64,000 nt of DNA from Symsagittifera roscoffensis (lineage: Eukaryota; Xenacoelomorpha; Acoela; Convolutidae), in NCBI RefSeq assembly GCF_963678635.1, contig NC_087066.1:42687777-42751776 (forward strand), in the 5' to 3' direction. Position 1 is the stretch's first letter. Each line of letters opens with the position of its first letter. Both the position numbers and the translations under genes were made by a program. The notes beneath the pieces were generated by a model. The model made no database searches. It had not been told where the DNA came from and worked only from the letters and a program-made list of their open reading frames with translations. Positions 1 through 10,609 of this stretch are shown one piece after another.

Positions 1-205
1 TTTCAAAAAGTGCCAAAAAACGCCTGTTTTGGCTCGTTTTTTCAAAAACTTGCCCGCGGCGCAGAAACTTTGGTCAAAATGGATTATTTACATTGATTTG
101 GGAGGGCTCAGAAAATCAATTTGGTCGATAAAGAATTTCGAAATTTTTTTGAAAATTACCCCTTGAGAAAATCCTTGATCCGCCCCTTTTTATGAAGTTT
201 CTTTT
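1..205 (+). repeat. G-rich inverted-end repeat family, copy 1 (cut by window edge)
   Basis: This is the 3' half of a dispersed repeat that recurs at 411-768, 32210-32520 and 40431-40740. Shared landmarks are a stretch about reading past a 'CGGCGCAGAAA' element, 'CTCAGAAAATCAATTTGGTCG', and a terminal 'TTGATCCGCCCC'. No coding potential is visible. The left part lies outside the window. Confidence 0.7.
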
Positions 206-410
206 TTGTATTGAACATTTATTTTTCCGATGAACCAAAAGGTGGCCCATTTTGAGGTTTTTTGGCAGCATTTTTGTGGCGCAAAACATCTAAGAGTTAC
301 AAAAAGTTTTTATATTATACCTTATATATATTTTTATACCTTATATTTTACCCTATTGTTATTGTCAGTTTATGTATCGAATCTGTTGACCGTATTCGAC
401 CTTGGTCGCA

Positions 411-768
411 ATAGCGGATTTAGAGGGGGCGGGGGGGGGGGGGAGAACGTCTGCCGACTTCAAGGGTTCCCCCTTTGTACTATTTTGAGATATCCATTTT
501 TGGCTGACTGAACTTAAAGTTTTTCTAAAGGTGCCTTTGGCGCCAATCTATACTAATTTTGAGCGGGGAGCGCGGGGAGCGCAAAATTTTTTCAAAAATT
601 TGACTGCCCCGCAGAAAATTTGGTCAAATTACGGTCTTTATAAAGGTTTGGGAGAGCTCAGAGAATCAATTTGGTCGACCTAAAAAAAAGAAAAAGGTTG
701 GCAAAATTTTCAACTTTTTTTTGAAAATCTGCCGCGCCCCTCGAGAAATTCCTAGATCCGCGCCTGCT
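411..768 (+). repeat. G-rich inverted-end repeat family, copy 2 (near full length)
   Basis: The block begins with GCGGATTTAGAGGGGGC followed by a G-run (about 425-441) and ends with CCTAGATCCGCGCC. The first and last dozen bases are roughly complementary (GCGGATyTAG against CTAGATCCGC), which suggests a short terminal inverted repeat and a non-autonomous DNA-transposon (MITE-like) origin. Short CTTGGTCG strings lie on both sides (about 402 and 767) and may be remnants of a target duplication, but the left one is a few bases away from the element end. No open reading frame is conserved between copies. Confidence 0.6.
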
Positions 769-882
769 TGGTCGACTGAAGTTTCGGATCAAGTTAACAT
801 CCCCCACCCCCATAACCGACCCTGCCGTGAAGCATCTGTCATAGTTTTTCGGGACCCAACTAGCAAGAATGAGAGTTCTTAC

Positions 883-1042
883 GCATGCTGGTGAGCTGTC
901 CGTCGAGCTGGGTATTCCTGGCGTAGTGGTCGGACACGGTGGGGATGTAATCTGAGGAGAAGATGTTCTCAGTGTACCTAACCAGCAGGGCAGTCTTACC
1001 CACCGCTCCATCCCCCACAACCACTATCTTGATCGCTCTCAT
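883..1042 (-). CDS. Rho-family small GTPase, Rac/Cdc42-like, first coding exon
   Basis: Read on the minus strand from the ATG at 1042, this exon gives 53 codons plus one base, ending at a GTAAGA donor (882-877). The protein starts MRAIKIVVVGDGAVGKTALL. It has the P-loop GDGAVGKT at residues 10-17 and the switch I segment YIPTVSDHY at residues 32-40, so it is Ras superfamily, closest by eye to Rac/Cdc42. Thr35, which binds magnesium, is present. The Phe normally at 37 is Ser and Asn39 is His, both in the effector loop. An in-frame upstream ATG at 1069 would add nine residues; the downstream one is preferred because it matches the usual Rho-family start. The remaining exons (switch II, NKxD, C-terminal prenylation box) must lie to the left of the window or are lost, so it cannot be told from this exon whether the gene is active. 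Known Rac/Cdc42 proteins cycle between GTP and GDP to control actin; that role is inferred here. Confidence 0.85.
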
Positions 1043-1132
1043 CACTACTGCTTTCGCGTTTATCCTCAACTAGGGTATACAATTGCGATAGAGGAGCACC
1101 GACCAAATGCAGGGTCCCTTTTGTAAAATGAG

Positions 1133-1424
1133 TTAAAAAACAGCCGAGTAAAAAAACAGCCGAAGTATAAACCAGCCGAAAAAGCGAGTATAAAAACCAG
1201 CCGAAAAAGCGAGTATAAAAACCAGCCGAAAAATTACATCATATAAATGAAATTTGCATAACTTTCGTAACTGTTAAATCATTGTTACAAAACTAAATTA
1301 CTATTACATAACACTTACGTAGTTTCGGCTGGTTTATACTTCGGCTGGTTTATACTTCGGCTGGTTGATACTTCGGCTGGTTTATACTTCGGCTGGTTTA
1401 TACTTCGGCTGGTTTATATACCAC
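1133..1424. repeat. Foldback element with tandem-repeat arms
   Basis: The left arm (about 1140-1235) contains repeated units reading GTATAAAnACCAGCCGAAAAA. The right arm (1321-1420) contains about six units of the 16-mer TTCGGCTGGTTTATAC. The units in the two arms are reverse complements, so the block can fold into a long stem with slippage. The roughly 85-bp AT-rich centre has no coding potential. This is the structure of a foldback transposon, or a MITE whose termini have expanded. One right-arm unit has TTGATAC instead of TTTATAC. Confidence 0.8.
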
Positions 1425-1429
1425 CATGT

Positions 1430-2875
1430 AAAATATATTGACATGTTTTCAACATTTTATTTTTTCTGAAGAATTTAGTGTTTCAGTGACTGAGCAGATC
1501 AAATCAAATCTAGAAAGTCAAGTGCATGTCATCTTATTTGAGAAAAAGTATTTTGAAAACGGTCGAGCAGGTTGTTTTAACTCTCTGCATTACTGTGATA
1601 TGGGATCCCACCCTCTATCACAATTGTACTTGTTATAACAAAGATGACCCAACCAATAATAACACCAATCAAATTGAACTGCAGAAACGGCAAATGAACA
1701 AATTGAATTAAAAGATAATTGAATTATATTTGTGTTATATGAAATTAAAAATTAAGGTTCCAAAAGTGAGATAATTTTGAGATGTTTTCTGCAAAGTATT
1801 AGAGACGACGGTGGCGGTTGCGGTAATTAAAAGTAAAATCTCTGGCAAAAAATAAATTACAACCGAATAATGATGAGGAACACGACAGAACAGGATCAAA
1901 TTTTCCGGAATTTCAGCAACGTTTCAGACTAAGTGTCGCGGTGATTTATTGGTGTTAGATAATAGAAATTTGGTTTGTAGTTATAACCATACAAAAAGCG
2001 CTTTATTTGCATCAAATAAATCAAAATGTAGCTGAAGTTTGATCAGGGTTGTGATATGGTTTCAGTATACACAGCAAACGGAGTCTGCTAAGTGGCAATA
2101 CTTTCGAAAGGTGTCTATTAAAAAATGTTTCGAAAGAATGACAAACACTTTGTAATGTATGAAGAACTCGAACCGAGCTATCGGATTATTAGTTTTTGTT
2201 CTTCAAAAACAGTAATGACTTTTGTTGTGAATTTACACGGCCGATAAACCAACTAATAATAGCTGAAATGAATTGAATGACTTTCGTTAAGTAATGGTAG
2301 TTATGATTATGATATGCACCTTTGAATTAATATCATTGATTTTTTATCTAGATGTTTGCATTGATTAAATTCTACTCTGAACAAGTTGAGATAGGACTTT
2401 GAAAATATAACGAAAATACAAAACGCGAAAAACGTTTTAGAACCAAATCGTCGCTAAATGGTGCAAATAGTGTACATTTCTTTCTATAATGTTACACATA
2501 AAGAAAAAGAAAAGCTGTCTAGCAAAAAAGTCCGCAAACCAAAATAGAAAATCGGCGGCCGGCCTTCTTTATTATTAGCTAACTTTTGTCACATAACAAA
2601 ATAATTGCAGACAAACTATGCAGACAAACCGACCAAAAATTGATTGTTTTGTGTATCTGTTAAAAAAATTGAAAATTATTAAATTTTTTCATATTTTTTG
2701 ATAGACTGATCCAAAACTGCGCATTAGACAAAAACATTTTTATATGGTGATTTCACATAGTTGAAAATCTGTACTATCATCATGGGTAGCGCCCAACAAA
2801 ATCAGTTTGAGATGCAAAAGCCTTACCTACGTACACACGTACTGTTCTGAATCTGCCCGCACTCAGTAAAAAGAG
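1430..2875. other. AT-rich non-coding stretch
   Basis: The short open frames here begin and end without recognisable protein or splice signals. I see no gene, no structural RNA and no clear repeat relation to the rest of the window. Confidence 0.4.
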
Positions 2876-2879
2876 AATT

Positions 2880-4140
2880 TAATCGATTATATTACAATTC
2901 TAATTGAACTTTTATCAAAACTATAATTAAATATAAGCGCCAAACTTAGAAGTTTAAACAATTTATAATCCATTATAAAAATAACATTTTTCTTGACATT
3001 ATATTAAATTATAATCAATTATAATTGATTATAATTTTTCCGAAAATCTCTTATAATCTCTTATAATCAATTATAATCTATTATAATAGATTATAATCCT
3101 TTTTTGTGTCACAAATCTTTAAAAGTGAGTTGTCATGTCACTCTTTGGTTCACCTGAAAACAAAGTTTTACCACGAAACAAAAGTTTCATAGAGTTCCTT
3201 TCATATTAGTTGAAAGACTCCCGCGGTAGATGAAAAATAAATCTTAGGAATCAATCATAAAACTAAATCAATTTGCTGATGTTTCGGTGGGTAAGAAGCT
3301 TAAAATATGCATCACAAAACAACTAAATTGGGGGAAAAAAACCTTTTAAATTTGAATTGATTGGAAAACTTTAAATGTGCATCATGAAACAGCTATAATC
3401 AAGAAGAAAAGAAAAAAACCGTTATAAATTCGAATTGATTTGAAAACTGTTAAGTCAAATTTTGCGTTCTTCACATTAACCCTTGTCTACGAAAAGCTAA
3501 AAATTAAGCCATCCAGGTAAAAGGTTGAAAACAACATGGGCAAACAAAAGGGATATTAGCAATTATAATCGATTGTAATAGATTTTTCTGCAAAACGAAT
3601 GAATAATAAATTCGGGTAAAAATAATCGATCAGAATTGGTTACAATGAATTACAACTGATTAGATTTGATTTCAAAAAGAGAGATTACAATCCATTAAAA
3701 ATTGATTTTGATCAATTTTTTCTCAATTTTTGTAAGACTGGTACTAAAATCATATTATAATTGATTTTTTACGCTTGAAACTGGATGCGGGTGCTTCTCT
3801 GAATACTTTTGTGAATCTGAACTCTGAAACATTTTAGCGTGCTGCCAAAAATTCCACTTTACGAGTTTTCTTTGAGGTAGTCAAAATTTCAAAAAAATTA
3901 CCCTGTTCGTCATAACCTATAAAAATACACTTTAAGCCATAAAAAAAAGAAACATACAGTAGATTTTCGAGTCATCCGCGCACCGAAGTTTCATAGATAG
4001 TAACCGATTTTATTGATTTTTTACTGAATTTCAAACAAACTTGATTATGACCAATTAAATACGGATTAAAATCTCAGAAAATATCATATCATTTTAATCC
4101 ATTATTTTCGTTTATAATCGGTTATAATGGCTTTTATCTG
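2880..4140. repeat. Field of ATTATAAT/ATTATAATC motifs
   Basis: The motif TTATAATC with flanking A/T recurs many times, most densely at 2995-3110 where consecutive units sit about 10 bp apart. Scattered copies continue near 3560, 3640-3710, 3755 and 4100-4130. The unit ATTATAATCGATTATAAT is nearly palindromic. There is no coding sequence. It could be a decayed tandem repeat or a cluster of homeodomain-like AT-rich binding sites; nothing distinguishes these. Confidence 0.5.
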
Positions 4141-4149
4141 GGGTTGATG

Positions 4150-4590
4150 TTGGTGTGAAAACACGAAAGGTATTAATTATGTTCATTTATAAAACAACTG
4201 TATCACTCAATTACCTTAATCTTACTCTTTGTTTTAGCCAACGCAAGACAAGATAGAGTTCACAAGGTCAAATTATCAGGTCCCCAGACGGATCCAAAGA
4301 ATTAACATAACGGAACTAAGCTTGCCCTATGTCATTGGGACAACCACAATAAATGTTAGATCCTCAGATAGATTTTATAAATACCAAACAAAACACTGTT
4401 CGGTACTATAAACGGTAATTGTATGTAACATTGATGCACTTGTATATTATTTAAAAAAGTTTATCCGCCTTGCAATATTTTGAATTGAAATTTTTGGCTT
4501 CAGCTGCCGGGTCTCTCCCTGGGCTCTTTTAGAATTTTCCTTTGCGGTTAATTTATTTCGACAAGACTGTTTACCATCACGCCATCCACT
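4150..4590. other. Non-coding stretch
   Basis: A somewhat less AT-rich segment near 4235-4330 has no open frame on either strand that I can recognise. It may be the 3' flank of the decayed Ty3/gypsy copy to its right. Confidence 0.25.
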
Positions 4591-6463
4591 TTGATAGCTC
4601 CTTTCTGCTGCCTTATCGATCCTCGAATAGGTTCCCCGGTTGTTCCTTGTTCAACCCTTGATTACCTGATACTACCGCTTGCTCGTTTCCCGAAGATTCG
4701 GTTGTTTCGGCCTTCTTACTTTTGCTCGTCGCCCGCTTTGTTCTCGGTTACTGTCTTCTTCTGGCTTGTCGCACTGTTACGTTTGCTCTCGTCTTCATCA
4801 TTGCTGTTCGCGTCGCTACTTGTATCCACAACTCGCCGTATTTTTCTTGATCTCTCCTCCGTCTCCGGCTTCGACCGTTTTTTTCAGGTCAACTGTTGGT
4901 AGACTGGTTTCAATAGCCGCCGATTTGTCCTCCAGCTCTCTCGTCCCGTCTGAAATTATGATTTTTGAACTCGGACTTGCGGTGCTAGTTGACTTAGGAC
5001 CCTAGGTCACCACCGCCTCTGTTTGCATATCTCTTTGACTTCCGATCCAAAAAAAACATCGCTTCGTCTTAGTATGGATTCCTTATTCAATTGTGCCGTA
5101 TGTGAAATTATTTTTCAATTATGGAAGCTAGACGCTCTTACCTCCTTGGTCGTTTGAATCTGTTATCCCGGTCTTCTGGTACACCACAGTGGTACTATTT
5201 TTGTTCCGTTTGAGCCACGATGGTGCATTTGGTGCGTCAACTTCCGCAAATTCAAGTTTGTCCAGTACTGGAGGTGACTTTCTGTTTTGCGGACACTTCT
5301 AGACTAGGTAATTCCTCTTTTCTTAGTCCAAGTTTGTTTCGATTTTCGCTAGTCTACTTGCCTAATCTAAACATTTTTACTTTTGATATTTTTCATTCTT
5401 CCAGACTAGATTTTTAAGTGACTGTTTTTTGTAAAATTTTGCAGTACAATGTTGGCTTCTCTTGCATGGTGTGCCTGGAACAGTGTTAATTTAGTTTTGA
5501 TTTGTGGTACAAAACGTAAGGCGTTTAAAACTCTTAAGATCATGTTTTTTATTTTCTGATTTCCCTCTTCCCGTATGTATGTTAAAACCCGAGTTTTTTT
5601 TGAAGCGATGGTTTTTTCGACCATACCTGTAGCTCGGTGGTCTTTTACCCTGAATTTTTTCATATGCCGATAGTTAATGTGCAAATGCGTCGACGGCTAC
5701 GAGAACGAATTCTTTGGCACTTTTATAGAGTCGACAGGGCCCCAAAATCTATTTGTACTAGATCATTCGATTCCTGTGGTTTATAGGTACTACCTATATC
5801 TCCCTTCTGGTATATCAGGCTTAAGATTTTTACCTGCCTCCAGGCATTATTGCAGAATTTGCAGTTGCTGATAAGTTTCGATGCGTTAAGAGGATCCATA
5901 CATTTTTCGCCGCCGCGATCATCTTGTCCATCCCGTGATGGCTGACGTGCAGCCTGCTAAGTATTCAGTTAAACATGTTTTTTGCGATCACCAACCGGCT
6001 GTCTATCCAAAGACAGTTTTCTAGTACAGATAAGTCGTTGAAGTCTTGCGCATAATACTGTCTTAGCAGGGTAATTGCCTTCTTCGCCCGTGGGTTGTTT
6101 TCCCTCATGTCATCTCGGATCCTTCTCGAGTATCGGATCCTTCTCGAGGTTAGCCTCAACGAGTTTCAAATAGAACACTTTCGGGATTTATTTTTCCTTT
6201 ACCACACGGCAATCTGTAGGGACGATCGAGCAGAACCATTTCCCACTGTTTACAAGAGGAGGGGAGAGGACCGGGAACTGGTGGAGAAGGAAATGATCGT
6301 GTTTAGCTTCTTGAAGGCGCTTGATTTTGTCTGCAGTTTTTTTTTCGGAGGGAATGATTTCGAGATCAGAGTCTGAGCTGAAACTAGGGTGTTGACTTAA
6401 CCCTAAGAGTCGGTTGAGTACGACAATGAGGTTTACATTCACTGATTGGTTTGAATTATTCAC
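4591..6463 (-). pseudogene. Decayed Ty3/gypsy retrotransposon pol fragment (integrase region)
   Basis: On the minus strand, going from 6463 downwards, broken frames give a connection region (6188-6463), then a segment ending in DSRLVIAKNMFN (5965-6159). Just downstream, in shifted frames, come RLHVSHHGMDKMIAAAK and SNCKFC, which together are the HHCC zinc finger of a retroviral-type integrase. Next is DLVQIDFG, carrying the first Asp of the catalytic D,D-35-E, at about 5720-5750. Frameshifts and stops occur about every 50-100 codons, so the copy is dead. Sequence from 5400 down to 4591 shows long minus-strand frames rich in charged residues that could be the pol C-terminus, but this is not certain. 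No reverse transcriptase was recognised to its right and no LTR pair was found. Integrase would insert the element's cDNA into chromosomes. Confidence 0.75.
5965..6159 (-). pseudogene. Integrase N-terminal approach segment of the Ty3/gypsy relic
   Basis: This open stretch reads IRDDMRENNPRAKKAITLLR, then YYAQDFNDLSVLENCLWIDS, then RLVIAKNMFN. It is the typical lead-in to a gypsy integrase, where a short strand (LWxxxRLVIPxxM) precedes the HHCC finger. It ends at a stop just before the histidine pair, which continues in another frame. Confidence 0.7.
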
Positions 6464-6464
6464 A

Positions 6465-7120
6465 AATGTTTAGTTGAATTTCTAACCGCTTCCGTTTTTT
6501 TTTGGTGAATTGAATGCTGACATTTTAGAAATAGGAATTTGGGTAATTAAATTCGATGAGCAACTGGATGTAGAAGGATGAGAATAGCGTCTGTTTTTGG
6601 TTCGGCTGTATTTGCAAATTTCTTTCGGTATGCAAATTTATTGCTTGTGGTGGGCTCACCGCCGGATGCATGCGACTGTGCCAATACCGGCTGCCTATTT
6701 GCATATTCAAGATTTTTCAGATTTTTATTGGTTATGAGTACATTGCGTGATCAGTTGCTTGATTGCACGCCCTCAACAGCTGGCAAATTGCTTGACTATC
6801 TGGCCCATAGGTTTCAATGTGTCACCAGGGTTTAAGGCTTTAATTATCAAATTAACTTTTGCTACTGTAAAATTGGCATCGTAATAACTTGTTTCCTGTG
6901 CTTCTGCTGAGAGGAAACACAATAAGTAATCAGCCATGAATTTTTTTGATACTTGGAAGTGTTTGACTTAAAGCTTGTAGGGTTTTAATCGATCCTATAC
7001 TTGCGTTATTTTACTGAAAATGTTTTGTTTCTTTTTGGGACGAATTTGGGAGGGTCAGTAGCGCTCTATAATCTGGTATAGTTGTGAGATATTGCTCAAA
7101 AAGGTAGTTTCGAAACTGTT
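6465..7120. other. Non-coding or unrecognised stretch
   Basis: Short frames exist on both strands, but none shows a domain. Given its position it may be more of the minus-strand gypsy relic, too eroded to read. Confidence 0.25.
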
Positions 7121-7199
7121 TGGTTGCTCATACTGCGGCGATTAGTTAAAAATTGTTTTTTAATTGTTTTTTTTTTTGAGAGCATGATGTACATAAAAA

Positions 7200-7861
7200 A
7201 CGACAGGGATGATCATTCCTGGGCTGCCCAGGAAGGGCAATTAATCATTCATGCGTCCAATCTCAACTTAATATCCGGTATGCGATCGGCTGGGACTGGG
7301 GAGTGGGGGTAGGGCTTACCCACACTGAAAAATTATTAATAAAAAAATTGAAATTAACCAGAGAAACAGGTGACCTAGAAGCAGAATCAGGCGAGGATCC
7401 TACGGAACCGGACTTATGGAGAGTCGTAGAGTCATATTTTAACCTGCCAAATGATTACTCGCGTAGCATAATACTCTTTTATACTCACAAACAGGACATG
7501 TGCGATAGCGATTACAGCGGACATGAGTTTTGGGACAGAGTTAGCAGCAGATTTTAAGAGAGAAAATAAAAACATAGAATTCCTCTGGAAGCAAAGACCA
7601 GGAATAGCAGGTATTGCAGCCTTGCCTCCGGTGGCTTCGCAAATACCAGGAAAGTATCTATGCTTCTTGGTGACGAGGGCGACGGAGAAGCAGCATGTGG
7701 ACCCTGAAGAATTGGTCTTGTCCTTGACGAGACTGAGAGACTTCCTTGTGGTGAGGGAGGTGAAGGAGCTCTCATTTCCGGTATACGATCCAAATCGAGG
7801 ACGACTGCATCCACGGGATTTGTATGCACTGATTAAGGTAATGTTTTCTGATACTAGCTAA
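7200..7861 (+). pseudogene. Macro-domain-like protein segment, frameshifted
   Basis: The N-terminal part (7200-7312) contains QLIIHASNLNLISG, resembling the beta-strand and 'NAAN' loop that holds ADP-ribose in macro domains. It continues through 7303-7557 and, in another frame, 7523-7861. The last part has GKYLCFLVTRATEKQ, then LVLSLTRLRDFLV, then KELSFPVYDP and GRLHPRDLYALI. These match the macro-fold order of strand, helix, strand ('SxxxPxxG' position) and final helix. Macro domains bind or hydrolyse ADP-ribose and occur in some viruses and retroelements. The usual Asn-Asn pair and glycine-rich loop are not intact, so binding is doubtful. At least two frameshifts break the segment. The call rests on fold pattern by eye. 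Confidence 0.5.
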
Positions 7862-8318
7862 CAAGTGTATTTGCATAAGAAATACTATTTGAGTATAAGC
7901 TGAGTGTAAATTGAGTGTAGGACGTGTTATGTTATTTTTGATATGTTATGTCTTATGTGAATAGGAACTTGGGCGTGAAAAAATTAGTGACCACGAATGA
8001 CCGAACGATAATCAAAGGAACAGACCCAAAGTTTGGACTGTCCATTCTTAGGTCGAACTCCAAAATTTTAGCAATAAACTGTTTTAATAAATTTTAAGAT
8101 CAAAATCTTTTTATCTGACTGCTTTAAATTAAATTTAATACAAAACTGGAGTAATATTGACAAATTTGATACTCGTGATCTCGTTTTTAGATCCTGATTG
8201 ATCATTTAATTGTTCATCAGATTTCAATTGAGCAAAATGATAACCAAACCGAATCGAACGAAATGGATAACTTTGACTTGACTGAACTGATGGACCTAGC
8301 GGAAGCATATGTAGGACC

Positions 8319-8543
8319 GTGATAGATGCGATCTGTCGTCGGCTGATGGATCGAGACTTCGCTCTGGAGGACCCAGAGGTGGTCATGTTGCTGATCGCCT
8401 TGACAAACATCTTAGGGCATGACAACCGTGGGGACCGCCCCCACGGAATTCTTATTGATGGCCGCATATGGACAACAGGTAGTACTAGACCGCCCAAACA
8501 TGAGGGTAATGAGATGGAGAAATGGGGCTCTCTCAGGAAGTGA
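8319..8543 (+). pseudogene. Unrecognised segment of the large element
   Basis: An open stretch reading IDAICRRLMDRDFALEDPEV followed by VMLLIALTNILGHDNRGD is helical at first and then glycine/arginine-rich. It has no family I recognise. It sits between the macro-like and coiled-coil segments. Confidence 0.35.
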
Positions 8544-8633
8544 CTTGCCGAACGAGCCTGGATTGGGAAGTTCCAGGACCTACTAACCAGATGAGATGCC
8601 TCTCCCAACTAAGCCTAGTCCTGGATTGAGAAA

Positions 8634-9206
8634 GATGCATCAGGAGAAGAACAGCGAGGCAGCCTCGTCTATTTCACAACTGAGAGCAGCTGTGCCACCA
8701 AAGAGGGCGAGAGTAGAAGAGGAAGTCCAAATGAATGAGACGATGCAAGATCTAAGTGAAACGAAGTAAGAGCTGGATCGAGTGACCAAGACTTTGTTCA
8801 GTGTTGAAGAAGACAGAGACATGTGAAAAAGACTGTTTTAGGATTGCAAAAAAAGAAGGGCGAGGAGATAAAACATTTGAGGCGAGAATAAAAGGAGCGA
8901 TCGGAGCGGCTGGAAAGAACAATACCCACAAGGAATGTTCCTCGTGGGCAGTCCCTGATGGAACTACTAACGCCTCGCGAACTTAGCCAAACGACAGAAG
9001 TACGAGTTCCGACAGAAGTCGATAGAGTAATAATCCCGGACCCGAGTGACACTCAATGTGACCCAGTCGTGGAACAGACGGTGCAGAAGCTAATAGAAAC
9101 GGCTGGACGACTTGTAACCATTAGGAGTGCGCCAGGTTCCGGAGTGACTGCACCTATGGAACGATCGACGATACAGGCAAGGTGGAGCTCTCCCAAGAAA
9201 CGATGA
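8634..9206 (+). pseudogene. Coiled-coil segment of the large element, broken
   Basis: From the ATG near 8634 the frame reads SSISQLRAAVPPKRARVEEE and continues with a heptad-like run of Leu/Val (QDLSETK, then ELDRVTKTLFSVEEDRD), interrupted by in-frame stops near 8770 and 8825. A later open frame at 8958-9206 gives a Ser/Thr/Pro-rich acidic linker. The arrangement looks like a Gag-like or ORF1-like assembly region, but there is no zinc knuckle. Confidence 0.4.
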
Positions 9207-9285
9207 GGAGAACGGGAGCTGACACCACAACGAGACCGATGAAGACCTCAAAAGTCACAAAGATAAGGGAAGTGCCGATGAAAAA

Positions 9286-10102
9286 GTGTCCCGTGTATTT
9301 GATATACAGAAAAACAACCAGGTGAAGAACCCCTTCAGTAAACATGCAGTAAACATGCAGCAACCGCCGCTTGGGACATCACACTTGATACTGTGCGACA
9401 GTTTGGTGAGAGTTCTACAGAACTTGAGGACCTCGTGGATCACCACAGTGATGGCCTTTGGAGACTGGCCCCAGCTGTATCAAATGGGAATCGATGATGG
9501 TATGCCTACTTACCACTATCAGCAGAAATTTAAATGGTTATGAGTACTATCTGGTTATGAGCACGAGAACGTTGACACCGACAGGAAGGAGGCACAACGA
9601 AAGGGTCAAAAGGTGGAATAACATAGTGAGAAATCTGGCGAGTCGCAATGATGGGCGGATGATCCTGATGGACTTAGAACATGAGCTGAGAGCCATAGAT
9701 CAAGCCAGGTTCACTACAGATGGAGTCCATTTTGGCACTATAGAGAGACAAGCCTGGATAAAAAGAGTCTTCCAGGAGCAACTAGACGAACTAGAGGTCG
9801 AACTCTTTGATACAGGAGAGCTGAGGAGGGAAGAAACCACGAATGAGCCGGCAATTTTGACCTTTGTGCCTCCTAATCTAGCGACACGTCTGGGATCAGT
9901 CCCAGCAGTGCCCCAGGTGCCACAGCCGGGGCAAAGAACGGACGAGCTGGATCGACTGGGCAAAGCGCCAGTGAGAAGGACTATTCATCCGCCAAGGAGT
10001 TTAGGACCTGTTAACTCAGGTCGGATACGACGTCAGGCACTTCGAGGTCGGAAACAACGAGTACAAGCCGGGAACAGAGACGACCAGACAGAATTTCTCT
10101 AA
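9286..10102 (+). pseudogene. SGNH/GDSL-hydrolase-like segment, frameshifted
   Basis: In the first frame (9286-9543), SHLILCDSLVRVLQNLRTSW resembles the GDS block I of SGNH hydrolases, with the Gly replaced by Cys and the nucleophile Ser kept; ITTVMAFGDW follows. The second frame (9458-10102) contains LVMSTRTLTPTGRRHNERV and then FTTDGVHFGTIERQAW, where DGVH matches the block V Asp-x-x-His pair. Block III (GxND) falls at the frameshift near 9500-9540 and is not clear. The tail to 10102 is Pro/Arg-rich. SGNH esterases are known passengers in some retroelement ORF1 proteins. The fold is well supported by the two end blocks, but activity is not. Confidence 0.6.
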
Positions 10103-10609
10103 TGTGGTCGATACCCATACCTTCCCCCTGACATGTCTACAAGCAAGACCTGATGAAATCGAACCTTCAAATGGTGAAGTTTGCAGCCAACGCGATGAGG
10201 ATGCTGAATGGAGCTAGGCTCTCTGTGAACGGGCTATACTCGATCGTGAGAGTGGACTGGTTGATAGCAGCTGGCATCAACTTTAGCTCGACGACTGCCT
10301 TACGATTCGCTGATTTTGAGTGACTGCCCTCAAGTAACACCATGGGTCCAGTGAATGCCAGAACTCTGCAGGACGTAAGAAGGAACCATGGCGAAGCAGA
10401 ATCGAGAAGAAAGGCCAGGAAGATTTCTGACGACTAGAGCACCAATAGGACAGCATGTAAAGATGTTCAAACAAATGCGAGCACCTCCATTTCATGTAAC
10501 ACAAAAAGTTTTATCCAAAGCAAGTAGCCCAAGAAGGCGATGTTGAGAGATCTGGTGAACTAGAGATTCGAAAGGACGAGACTGTCTTTGCGGCGTACGA
10601 TAAGTAGAC

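Noticed and set aside
420-445. G-quadruplex as an independent feature
   Set aside because: The G-run is part of the repeat family's 5' end and has no other support.
4591-5005. Plus-strand Ser/Phe-rich proteins
   Set aside because: These are antisense shadows of the minus-strand gypsy region, with no domain and no splice context.
8135-8608. Minus-strand 157-codon frame
   Set aside because: It lies opposite the codon-like + strand frames of the large element and shows no domain.
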